Shown: one piece after another, positions 16,874-25,841 of the stretch
How the letters are laid out: the number at the start of each line of letters is the position of its first letter
How positions within the stretch are numbered: the stretch's first letter is position 1
Origin: an uncultured Bacilli bacterium
GTDB lineage: Bacteria; Bacillota_I; Bacilli_A; RF39; UBA660
Length of the DNA stretch: 49,182 nt
Assembly (NCBI GenBank): GCA_947585595.1
Contig: CANPXB010000009.1
Span: 1 to 49,182, forward strand
Direction: 5' to 3'
The notes under the pieces: generated by a model
What the model was told of the DNA's origin: nothing
The model's database searches: none
What the model saw: only the letters and a program-made list of their open reading frames with translations
Program-made: the position numbers and the translations under genes

Positions 16874-19800
16874 TTAAGATTGACCACCTACAGTAACAGT
16901 TATTTCAGTAGAACTTAATGGACCATCTTCTGGATAATTATAATCATATACTTCAAATTTAACTTTATATGTTCCTTCTTCACTAAATTTGAAATCATAT
17001 TTCTTTTTAACTTGACCATCCTCATCTTTTTCCTCACAAGCACCATCTATATTAGCAAGCTCGCAAGCACTACCAGGTTTAAGTCTAAATCCTTTAGAAG
17101 TTGGTAATGTTAATTTACCACTTGTATCATTTTGTGATGTTTCACTAGATAGGAATGGTAATATAGTATTAACTTCATTAAGTCTTGCTTCAACTTTACC
17201 TTGTTCACTTAAAGTATGATTATCTTTAGTAATAGTAGTAACTATTTTAACTTTAGTTCCATTGTGATTATTAGGACTTATCTTTAACTCAATAGTTTTC
17301 CATTCATCCTTTTTAACATCAGAAATACTATCTTCAGTTATCTTCATTTCTGGATTGCTTTGAGTCCAAGTTGCTACCAACAACATATCACTATTAACTT
17401 TAATCTTAACCTTTGTTTTATCATCTGGTTCTTGTTTTTCAGTGCTAACTTCTTCTCCATCTTTATCAACCCAACCAGCAAATGTATATCCATCTTTTAC
17501 TGGATTTGGAATTTCAACTACAGATCCTTCTTTATATTTAGTCGAAGTCAATGAAGATTGATCATCACTGAACTTACCACCATCTAAATAGATTTCAATT
17601 TGATAATCTTTTTTCCACTTAGCAACTAAAATCATATTATTTGATACAGTAACTTTAACACTATTTTCTTCATCAGCACTTGTAGTAGAAATATCCTTAC
17701 CAGTTTCATCTACCCATTTATCAAAGGTATATCCATCTTTCGTTGGATTAGGAACAGTTATTTGTTCATCTTTAGTTGCAGTTGTTTCTGGAGTCTTATC
17801 AGGAACACCCTTAAATTCTCCACCATCCAAGTAATAAGTAATAGTAAATTTAACTTCTTCAGCAACAGCATATAATTTAACAAGACCTTGAGATTCAGAA
17901 GTAAGATTCTTAACTGTAATTCCATCGCTTAAATAAATACTATTATTGTTACTCTTTTCACCATAACTTAATGACCAACCACGTAATTTTTCTTTTTTTG
18001 TTTCAAAGTAATCATCGTGTTTTTCTAACTCACAGTTTGTATCATATGTACAAGTTTTGTCCTTACCCTCTAGTTTTTGATATCCTTCATCTGGAGCTCC
18101 AGATGACATTAAAGCAAGTTGTACTGCTGAAACATCTTTTGGTTCATAGAACTCAACAGTATAAGTATTTGCTTTCCACTTAGCATATAACGTTAAATCG
18201 TTAAGATCTTCAGAACCAGCTCCTTCATTTTCTAAAAATTCTTTAATCTTAGCAGTAGTTCCTTTACAATTTGTAGATTTTTGTTCATCAGAGCACCAAC
18301 CTTCGAATGTATAACCGACTTTTACAGGTGTTGGAAGTTGAGTTTCAATAGTTTTTCTACCATATTTATCAATCGCCTCAGTTGGGAACTGACCGCCATC
18401 TAAATTATAAGTAATAGTATACATTGGTTCATTCTTGGCATTCCATTGAGCAGTTAAAGCAACAGTATCAGTTTTAAAATCAATACCCTTATAATCTTTA
18501 TTTTCAGAATATAAGTATCCATCTGAATCGGCCCAACCAGCAAAGATATAATCGTCTCTATCTGGAGCGTCAGCTAATGTACAACCAGATTCAAATTTAC
18601 ATTCTGTACTTTGAGGATTAACTAAATCAGCTAACATTGTCGCATAAGCTCTACTGTTAGTTCTAGAATCAGTCAATTCTGGATATTGATCCAAATTCAA
18701 ATCATAAGTTATTGTATATTCTTTTTCTTTCCATTGTGCTGTTAAAGTTATTGCTTCTAACTTATCGCCATCAACAGATAAAGTATATTTTCCTTCATGA
18801 TCACCACCAGGAGCATTTACAGTTCCACCACTTTCAGGGCTTGTTACATTCCAACCAGTAAATGTATAACCTGTTCTACTTGGAACAAATAATTCGATTT
18901 TATCTTTAGTTAAAATATTATATGATGATTTTATAACTGTTTGATTTTCATAAGTACCACCATTTAAATTATATGTAATATCGTATAAAACAGGTGTCCA
19001 TACAGCATATAAAGTAATATTGTATTCATCACCTAACATATCGGCCATTGAGTCTTCAGCTTCAAAGTGAGTTCCTTTTTCACCTGTTTCATCTTTAACA
19101 GTCGACCAACCATCAAATTTATAACCTTTTCTTGTTTCACTTAGAGTTGGTAACTTACAATTACTTTCTTCAGGACTTGCTAATTGTTCGATTGTACAAG
19201 TCTGTTCACCAATTTGTTCTGTAGGACTTTCCAAGCCATTTAAATCAAATGTAATTTTATACTTAATTAAATCATAATAAGGAGCTAAATCAACACTTTC
19301 AGAAATTGTTTGACTAAAATCATAGCAAGAACTACGATCTTCGTTTACTGCATCACTTTTAACCCAACAAACAAATTCATAACCTTTTTTTGTTTTAGGA
19401 GTTGGAATATCAGCAGCTGCAATTTTTTCTCCATTTACAATTGAAACAGTTTTACTATCTTGTTCTCCAGTTATACCAGTAAATTTAACAGCGAATCTTG
19501 TAGCATCACAATCTGGATCTTGAACTTGTTCACCATTAACATGCGTAATACAAATTAAACCATTAACATTAGCAGGTACTTCATCTTCACCAGAGATAGC
19601 ATCAATCCACCAACCTTCTGGATACTCATCTTCATCATCAGCATCCTCTTTATCTAAAAGTTTTTGGTAGATTATAGCATCATCCCCAACTACAGTTTGC
19701 GTCGCATCCATAATTAATCGCGTACTAGCTTTAGTTGGATCGGTAATTAAATGCGTACCTATTATCAAAGCATTTTCAGGTACTACTTCTTCACCATTTT

Positions 19801-19900
19801 GAGACTCGTCATTGTTTAATGCATAGGTTTCAGCATGAACATAACCAATAAAGCCAAAGAATAAATAAATTACTAAGAATGTTTTAATTATTTTTTTCAT
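16874..19900 (-). CDS. Large secreted InlB-B-repeat protein, copy 1 (1008 aa)
   Basis: Signal peptide (MKKIIKTFLVIYLFFGFIGY, cut after HA), then an N-terminal region of ~170 residues without repeats, then about eight InlB B-type repeats (pattern Y-x-I-T-Y/F-x-L-x-GG ... GYTFxGW ... ITLYAxW) up to about residue 850, and a C-terminal Ig-like region. No LPXTG or membrane anchor. Start at 19900 because GGAG lies seven bases upstream; the longer frame has none. The N-terminal ~300 residues are almost the same as in the next gene, so this is a tandem duplicate. Confidence 0.85.
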   Translation of the reverse strand: MKKIIKTFLVIYLFFGFIGYVHAETYALNNDESQNGEEVVPENALIIGTHLITDPTKASTRLIMDATQTVVGDDAIIYQKLLDKEDADDEDEYPEGWWIDAISGEDEVPANVNGLICITHVNGEQVQDPDCDATRFAVKFTGITGEQDSKTVSIVNGEKIAAADIPTPKTKKGYEFVCWVKSDAVNEDRSSCYDFSQTISESVDLAPYYDLIKYKITFDLNGLESPTEQIGEQTCTIEQLASPEESNCKLPTLSETRKGYKFDGWSTVKDETGEKGTHFEAEDSMADMLGDEYNITLYAVWTPVLYDITYNLNGGTYENQTVIKSSYNILTKDKIELFVPSRTGYTFTGWNVTSPESGGTVNAPGGDHEGKYTLSVDGDKLEAITLTAQWKEKEYTITYDLNLDQYPELTDSRTNSRAYATMLADLVNPQSTECKFESGCTLADAPDRDDYIFAGWADSDGYLYSENKDYKGIDFKTDTVALTAQWNAKNEPMYTITYNLDGGQFPTEAIDKYGRKTIETQLPTPVKVGYTFEGWCSDEQKSTNCKGTTAKIKEFLENEGAGSEDLNDLTLYAKWKANTYTVEFYEPKDVSAVQLALMSSGAPDEGYQKLEGKDKTCTYDTNCELEKHDDYFETKKEKLRGWSLSYGEKSNNNSIYLSDGITVKNLTSESQGLVKLYAVAEEVKFTITYYLDGGEFKGVPDKTPETTATKDEQITVPNPTKDGYTFDKWVDETGKDISTTSADEENSVKVTVSNNMILVAKWKKDYQIEIYLDGGKFSDDQSSLTSTKYKEGSVVEIPNPVKDGYTFAGWVDKDGEEVSTEKQEPDDKTKVKIKVNSDMLLVATWTQSNPEMKITEDSISDVKKDEWKTIELKISPNNHNGTKVKIVTTITKDNHTLSEQGKVEARLNEVNTILPFLSSETSQNDTSGKLTLPTSKGFRLKPGSACELANIDGACEEKDEDGQVKKKYDFKFSEEGTYKVKFEVYDYNYPEDGPLSSTEITVTVGGQS

Positions 19901-19932
19901 ACGACCACTCCATATCTTATCCATCATAATAT

Positions 19933-19941
19933 ATTATATCA
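19933..19941 (-). promoter_or_regulatory. Extended -10 promoter of InlB-repeat gene copy 1
   Basis: TGATATAAT on the minus strand 32 bases before the start codon; related in sequence to the promoter at 16804-16812. Confidence 0.6.
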
Positions 19942-19951
19942 AAATTATATC

Positions 19952-19991
19952 AAGAAAAAAAGATTAATCTCATCATCAAAGAGATTAACCT
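19952..19991 (-). terminator. Terminator after InlB-repeat gene copy 2
   Basis: Stem AGGTTAATCTC / GAGATTAATCT then a T run; near-identical to the one at 16824-16862. Confidence 0.85.
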
Positions 19992-19998
19992 TTAATTA

Positions 19999-22947
19999 TT
20001 ATGAACTTCCTTTTTGTAATGGAACAGTTACTGAACCACTAGCAGATACAGCTGTTACCTCATATGAAGCATATACTTTATTTTCATCATTGTAATCAAC
20101 TAATTCCACTTTAATATAATATGTCTCAGGTTGTTTAACAAGAATAGAAAGATACTTTCCAAGTTTTTCTTCTAATATAATACCTTCTTCAGGAGATATA
20201 ATTACTGTACCATCTTTAAAATCTTGTTTTAAAGTAGCAAGAAGTTCTTTTTCTTGACCAGGAACTTGATCTCCATATGAGACTTCTACGTCGGTATTAG
20301 AAGCATCTGATTTTTGACTACCTTTTTTAATTGTTAACTTAAGTTTAGTTCTAAAACCTTTACGATTATTTGATTTAACATCTATTTTATATTTATATAA
20401 TATTTGATTATTAGCAGTCGTAGACCTTTCTAAAGACAATTTCAATTCTGGATTATTTTGTTGCCACTTCGCAATCAAGAATAAATCTTTATTAATAATA
20501 ATAGTAGTCTTATCTTTAGATTCTGGTTTAGATTTTTTCTCAGGAACACTATTTCCTTCGTCATCTACCCAACCTATGAATGTATATCCTTCTTTTGTTG
20601 GATTAGGTATTTCAATACTACTTCCGTCTTTATATTTTTTATTAGTTAAAGTAGTTTGTCCTTCACTGAACCTACCACCATCTAAGTAAATATTTAATGA
20701 CCATTCAACATCCTTTTTCCACTTAGCAACTAAAACCATATCAGAGGTAACACTTACATCTTGATTTTCTTTATCAATTTTTTCTTCAGCTAGTGAATTA
20801 TTTCCCAATTTGTACCAACCATCAAATGTATATCCTTCTCTTTCACTTAGTTCAGGAAGTTTTAATTTTTCACCATCAGTATATTCAGTTTTAACTTCTT
20901 TTTCAGTTTGGAAGCTTCCACCTTCAGGATAATAAGTAACATGATACTTAATATCCGCAGTAACAGCATAAAGTTTAACAGTTCTCCTAGAAATACTAGT
21001 TACATTTATAACAGAAATATTATCGCTAAAATAACTTTGATAATAATTGCCAACTACATATTCAGATAAAGACCAACCTAATAGTTTTTTATGTTTATTT
21101 TTAAAATACTCGCTATGATCACCTAAAGGGCATGGTTTATCATAAGTACAAGTAACAGTATTAATAACTTCATCTCTACTTAAAAAGCCACCAACTATTG
21201 AATTAAATGTAACAAATTGAACATCATAAGTTATAGCTTCCCATTTAGCATAAAGTGTAATATCTTTAGGCGTCTTTTCTTGGCCAAGAGCATCATTTAT
21301 AGTATTAATACCCGTACATTGTGTTCTTGCTTCATCAGTACACCAACCTTTGAAAGTATAACCAACTCTTGTAGGTTTAGGAAGTTGAGTACCAGTAGTT
21401 TTACTACCATAAGTACTAACAGGAGTTAAATTAAAACTACCTCCTCTTAAATCATAAGTTATATTATATACAGGTTCATTTTTAGAGAACCATACAGCTT
21501 CTAATTCTACTGTTGATTTATCGTCACCGAAATCAACACCTCTATAATCTCCACTAGCAGAGAATAAATAGCCATCATCATTCTGCCATCCACCAAATAA
21601 GAAGTTTTCATCCTCAGGAGCAGCTGCTAAAGTACATTCAGATTTAAACTTGCAAGTTGTATTAGCAGGATTTTGTAAATTAGCAAGCATAGTAGCATAT
21701 ACTCTACTATTGGCATTTGCATTAACTTGTTGTAAAGATTCCGTATTAACTTCATATGTAATAGTATATTCTTTTTCTTTCCATTGAGCTGTTAAAGTTA
21801 ATGCTTGTAAAGATTCTCCAACAGATAATTTATATTTACCTTCATTTTCTTCAGGACCAGTAATATTTCCACCACTTTCAGAAGGATTAGTTATTTTCCA
21901 GCCAGCAAATGTATAACCAGTTCTAGAAGGAGTAAATAATTCTATATTATCTTTAGTTAAAATTGTATAAGAAGATTTTAATGTTGTTTGATCTTCATAT
22001 GTTCCACCATCTAAGTTATATGTTATTTCATAAGTTTCAGGTGTCCATACAGCATATAAAGTAATATTGTATTCATCACCTAGCATATCAGCCATTGAAG
22101 AATTTGCTTCAAAGTGTGTACCTGTTTCACCGGTTTCATCTTTAACCGTTGACCAGCCATCAAATTTATAACCTTTTCTTGTTTCGTGAAGTTCAGGTAA
22201 TGTACAATTGCTGTCTTCAGGGCTAGCTAGTTCTTCAATTGTACAAGTTTGATCACTTACTTGTTGGGAAGAACTATCTAAACCATTCAAGTCAAATTTT
22301 ATTTTATATTTAATTAAATCATAATAAGGATCTAATTCTACATTTGCTGAAATTGTTTTACTAAAATCGTAACACGAATCATGAGTTTCATTTTTAGTTC
22401 CTTTAACTACCCAGCAAACAAATTCATATCCTTTTTTTGTTTTTGGTGTTGGAATATCAGCAGATGCTATTTTCTCACCATTTTTTATATAAACTGTTTT
22501 TTCTCCCTCTTCACCAGTAATACCACTAAACTTAACACTAAATCTTGTAGCATCACAATCAGGGTCCTCTACCTCATCCCCATTTAAGTGAGTAATACAA
22601 ATCAAGCCTTCAACATTAGATGGAACCATATCGTCGCCTGAGATAGCATTAATCCACCATCCTTCAGGGTATTCTTCTTCATCATCAGCTTCTTCTTTAT
22701 CTAATATTTTTTGAAAGATAATAGCATCATCACCAACGATTGTTTGTGTGGCATCCATTATTAATTGAGTACTAGCTTTTGAAGAATCGGTAATTAAGTG
22801 TGTTCCAATAACTAAAGCATTATCTGGAACAACTGGTTCTCCATTTTGTGCCTCATCTTCGTTAAGAGCATAAGTTTCTGCATAAACATAACCAATAAAA
22901 CCAAAGAATAAATAAATTATTAAAAATGTTTTAATTATTTTTTTCAT
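19999..22947 (-). CDS. Large secreted InlB-B-repeat protein, copy 2 (982 aa)
   Basis: Same plan as copy 1: signal peptide (MKKIIKTFLIIYLFFGFIGY ... YAETYALNEDEA), non-repeat head, about eight InlB-B repeats, and a different C-terminal tail (VSASGSVTVPLQ). The open frame runs further upstream, but AGGGATGG just ahead of 22947 and alignment to copy 1 place the start there. It begins 10 bases after the end of the third family member, so these two form an operon. Bacterial InlB-B repeats are small beta folds in surface adhesins; the ligand is unknown. Confidence 0.85.
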   Translation of the reverse strand: MKKIIKTFLIIYLFFGFIGYVYAETYALNEDEAQNGEPVVPDNALVIGTHLITDSSKASTQLIMDATQTIVGDDAIIFQKILDKEEADDEEEYPEGWWINAISGDDMVPSNVEGLICITHLNGDEVEDPDCDATRFSVKFSGITGEEGEKTVYIKNGEKIASADIPTPKTKKGYEFVCWVVKGTKNETHDSCYDFSKTISANVELDPYYDLIKYKIKFDLNGLDSSSQQVSDQTCTIEELASPEDSNCTLPELHETRKGYKFDGWSTVKDETGETGTHFEANSSMADMLGDEYNITLYAVWTPETYEITYNLDGGTYEDQTTLKSSYTILTKDNIELFTPSRTGYTFAGWKITNPSESGGNITGPEENEGKYKLSVGESLQALTLTAQWKEKEYTITYEVNTESLQQVNANANSRVYATMLANLQNPANTTCKFKSECTLAAAPEDENFLFGGWQNDDGYLFSASGDYRGVDFGDDKSTVELEAVWFSKNEPVYNITYDLRGGSFNLTPVSTYGSKTTGTQLPKPTRVGYTFKGWCTDEARTQCTGINTINDALGQEKTPKDITLYAKWEAITYDVQFVTFNSIVGGFLSRDEVINTVTCTYDKPCPLGDHSEYFKNKHKKLLGWSLSEYVVGNYYQSYFSDNISVINVTSISRRTVKLYAVTADIKYHVTYYPEGGSFQTEKEVKTEYTDGEKLKLPELSEREGYTFDGWYKLGNNSLAEEKIDKENQDVSVTSDMVLVAKWKKDVEWSLNIYLDGGRFSEGQTTLTNKKYKDGSSIEIPNPTKEGYTFIGWVDDEGNSVPEKKSKPESKDKTTIIINKDLFLIAKWQQNNPELKLSLERSTTANNQILYKYKIDVKSNNRKGFRTKLKLTIKKGSQKSDASNTDVEVSYGDQVPGQEKELLATLKQDFKDGTVIISPEEGIILEEKLGKYLSILVKQPETYYIKVELVDYNDENKVYASYEVTAVSASGSVTVPLQKGSS

Positions 22948-22957
22948 ACAGCCATCC

Positions 22958-24241
22958 CTAACTACCATCATTAACAGTTGATGCTTTTTCACAATTTTGC
23001 GAACCGCTCGATTCACAAACACTTATACCATTCTTTTTAGCTTGGGCTTTATATTGACCAGTAGTTATGCTTGAGCCATTTTTATAATATGTTTTTCCTA
23101 TGGTAATTCCAGCGGTGCTAGGAAGATATCCACCACCAGAAAGCGAAATATTCAAAATACAGTTTACACCAGCTCCACCTACGCCATTATCTTGTGGAGG
23201 ACAACTTACAGTTATTGAAGATTTAGAATATTGTGCATAAAAATCCATTGATTGATTTATTGTTGTACTATTAACATTTGTTCCACCAGTTTGTGAAGTG
23301 AACCAACCATTGAACTTATAGAAAGCTCTATTAGGTCCGGCTGGAGCACTAGCTTTTTTACCACCATCTACATTAATTGTACTAATAACACTTCTACCAT
23401 CATAACTTAAGAATCTTACAGCATATTTTCTTGCTGGTGTAGGTATTGCTTTCCAAGAAGCATATAATGTTATATTTGAATTAACTTTAGAATTAAAGTT
23501 ATAAGCTTTACCTTTAGCTGAATTTAATAACCAACCATTAAATGTATAACCACTTCTTGCTGGATTAGCAGGTCTAGTAACTTTACCACCAGCTTTAACT
23601 GTTTGTGATGCTATTGAACCAGTACCACCATTTAAATTAAATTTAACTGTATAAGTTTTATTAGGATCACTTGGTTCAGTAGGCCCTGTAGGTTCTTCTG
23701 GTTCTTCAACCTTAACCTCAACCCATTGAGCTACTAAATTAACATTATCATTAAGTGGTTGATTAAAATCAAATAAATTACCATTTAAATACCAACCTAC
23801 AAATTCATATCCATCTCTAGTAGGTGACACAGGTTCAACTGGTATCTTACCAGCTTCTAATATAATATTTCCTATTGTTGTACCACCTGCTGAATCAAAA
23901 GTAATTGTATAATAAGTTATTTCTGGATCTATCTTTTTCCAAGCAGCTTTTAAAGTAATATCCTCACTAACTTCTTCACTGAAGTCATATAGTTCATCAC
24001 CAAGCATCCATCCTACAAATTCATATCCATCTCTAGTCGGAGTATCAGGCATAGATATTAATTTACCATCTTCTATCTCTAAAGCATTAAGTACACTACC
24101 ACCATCAGTATCAAAGATAACTTTATATTTGTCTAAAACTTGTTCTTCTTTAGGACTTATACAAAATAAAGCCACTATAATCGCACATAAAACAAAGGTT
24201 AATGTATTAAGAACTATAGTTTTCTTCTTTCTATCATTCAT
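22958..24241 (-). CDS. Membrane-anchored InlB-B-repeat protein (427 aa)
   Basis: A basic head and one membrane helix (about 8-28) are followed by four InlB-B repeats (about 38-105, 110-175, 195-265, 270-335), a Pro/Glu linker between the second and third, and a Cys-containing C-terminal domain (CPPQDN ... NCILNIS ... SVCESSGSQNC) that could form disulfides. No cleavage site is obvious, so it may stay anchored at its N-terminus. First gene of the operon with repeat-protein copy 2. Confidence 0.8.
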   Translation of the reverse strand: MNDRKKKTIVLNTLTFVLCAIIVALFCISPKEEQVLDKYKVIFDTDGGSVLNALEIEDGKLISMPDTPTRDGYEFVGWMLGDELYDFSEEVSEDITLKAAWKKIDPEITYYTITFDSAGGTTIGNIILEAGKIPVEPVSPTRDGYEFVGWYLNGNLFDFNQPLNDNVNLVAQWVEVKVEEPEEPTGPTEPSDPNKTYTVKFNLNGGTGSIASQTVKAGGKVTRPANPARSGYTFNGWLLNSAKGKAYNFNSKVNSNITLYASWKAIPTPARKYAVRFLSYDGRSVISTINVDGGKKASAPAGPNRAFYKFNGWFTSQTGGTNVNSTTINQSMDFYAQYSKSSITVSCPPQDNGVGGAGVNCILNISLSGGGYLPSTAGITIGKTYYKNGSSITTGQYKAQAKKNGISVCESSGSQNCEKASTVNDGS

Positions 24242-24271
24242 CTATATCACTCTTCCTAGACTATCATTTAA

Positions 24272-24280
24272 ATTATATCA
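24272..24280 (-). promoter_or_regulatory. Extended -10 promoter of the InlB-repeat operon
   Basis: TGATATAAT on the minus strand, about 30 bases before the start codon at 24241; AGGAAGAG is the ribosome-binding site. Confidence 0.6.
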
Positions 24281-24372
24281 TCAGTAAGCAAGAATGTAAA
24301 TTAAAAAGACATTAGCTTTACTCCATTTTCTACTTTTATTTTACCCATTTTACATTAAAAATATTCATATTA

Positions 24373-24397
24373 AAAAGAAGTAATATTTCTATTACTT
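24373..24397 (-). terminator. Terminator of the FAD-dehydrogenase gene
   Basis: Stem AAGTAATA / TATTACTT followed by CTTTTT on the minus strand, overlapping the last codons. Confidence 0.7.
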
Positions 24398-25786
24398 TCT
24401 TTCTAATATATCTCTAGCTGCTACTAATCCTGTAGCTGCAGCTGTAACTATATTACCTGCTTTACCAGCTCCATCACCTATAAAGTAGATATTATTATCT
24501 TTAACTCTAAATTTATTATCTGTTTCTATTTCATTACTAAAGAATTTAATTTCTGGTCCATATAGTAATGTATCATCATTAGCTACTCCAGGTATTATTT
24601 TATCTAATGTTTCTAATCCTTCTAAGATATTAGTTATAATACGATGAGGTAATACTAAAGCTAAATCACCAGCTACACAATCTTTAAGTGTTGGTTCTAT
24701 AAATCCTTTATTTATTCTATGCCATTCACTTCTTCTTCCTTGTTTTAAATCTTTAAGTGATTGAATAATTGGTTTACCATCTCCTAATACATTAGCTATT
24801 CTAGCAATAGATTCTCCATATAATCTTGTATTAGTAACTGGTTCAGTTAAATTAACTTTAGATATAAAAGCAAAATTAGTATTATTACTCTTAACTTCTT
24901 TTAAAGCATGACCATTAACACAAATAAAACCATAATAATTTTCTTTAGCTACAAATCCTCCTGGATTAGTACAGAATGTTCTAATCTCATCTCCATAAGT
25001 ATTAGTTTTAATAAATATTGTAGGATCATAAATTACATTAGTAATTTCTTCCATTATATCTTTTCTTACTTCTACTCTAACCCCTATCTCTATACTTTGA
25101 GATAAATAAGGTATATTTAATTTATCAGCTAATTCTTGTATCCATTTCGCCCCTGTTCTACCAGGTGCTACTACTACCTTTTTAGCACTTAATACTGTTT
25201 CTTTATTATTAGTTAAATAAGTTACTTCATGTTCATTTTCATTAATAGTTTTAATATCAGTTACATCAGCTCTATCTATTAAAGTAACCCCTTCTTTAGT
25301 TAAATAATCACATATACCTTCTATATATTCTGGTAAATGATCACTACCTAAATGTTTTTGTTTAATAACTAATAATTTAGCACCAGCTATAGCTACTTTT
25401 CTTTTTATTTCATTAGCTTCATCCATATTACTTGGATATACTTCAGCATCCATTTTAAATTTATTAAATATTTCTTCTGTTTGATCAATTAATTTATAAC
25501 TTTCAGATTCACTCATATATTTAGTTAAATCACTTTTACCTAAACGAGGTATGAAATTTAATTTACCATCAGAAAATGTTCCTGCTCCCCCATAACCAGA
25601 TAATATATTACATGGATTACAATTTTGACAAGGAATACCTAATTTATTCATTGGACATACTCTTTTAGATACTCTAAATCCTCGATCTAAAATAGCTATC
25701 TTTAATTTTTTATTATTATTAATTAGTTCATATGCACAAAATAATCCTGCTGGACCAGCTCCAACTATTATTACATCATATTTCAT
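24392..25786 (-). CDS. FAD-dependent dehydrogenase (COG2509-type)
   Basis: A 464-residue flavoprotein. The N-terminus has the dinucleotide-binding GAGPAG (8-13) after a VIIVG strand, an E/D at the end of the second strand (ILDRG), then the Cys-rich CPMNKLGIPCQNCNPC and GYGGAGTFSDGKLN typical of this uncharacterised dehydrogenase family; FIGDGAGKAGNIVTAAATG closes the FAD site near the C-terminus. GGAGG is placed 8 bases before the second ATG (25786), not the first. Substrate unknown. Flanked by terminators, so probably alone. Confidence 0.85.
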   Translation of the reverse strand: MKYDVIIVGAGPAGLFCAYELINNNKKLKIAILDRGFRVSKRVCPMNKLGIPCQNCNPCNILSGYGGAGTFSDGKLNFIPRLGKSDLTKYMSESESYKLIDQTEEIFNKFKMDAEVYPSNMDEANEIKRKVAIAGAKLLVIKQKHLGSDHLPEYIEGICDYLTKEGVTLIDRADVTDIKTINENEHEVTYLTNNKETVLSAKKVVVAPGRTGAKWIQELADKLNIPYLSQSIEIGVRVEVRKDIMEEITNVIYDPTIFIKTNTYGDEIRTFCTNPGGFVAKENYYGFICVNGHALKEVKSNNTNFAFISKVNLTEPVTNTRLYGESIARIANVLGDGKPIIQSLKDLKQGRRSEWHRINKGFIEPTLKDCVAGDLALVLPHRIITNILEGLETLDKIIPGVANDDTLLYGPEIKFFSNEIETDNKFRVKDNNIYFIGDGAGKAGNIVTAAATGLVAARDILERK

Positions 25787-25811
25787 ATTCATTACCTCCT
25801 TTAGTATTTTA

Positions 25812-25841
25812 TCAAAAAAAAAGACTATCTACTAGTCTTTT
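25812..25841 (-). terminator. Terminator of the giant sigma-like gene
   Basis: Stem AAAAGACTA / TAGTCTTTT, then a run of T on the minus strand, overlapping the TAG stop. Confidence 0.8.
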
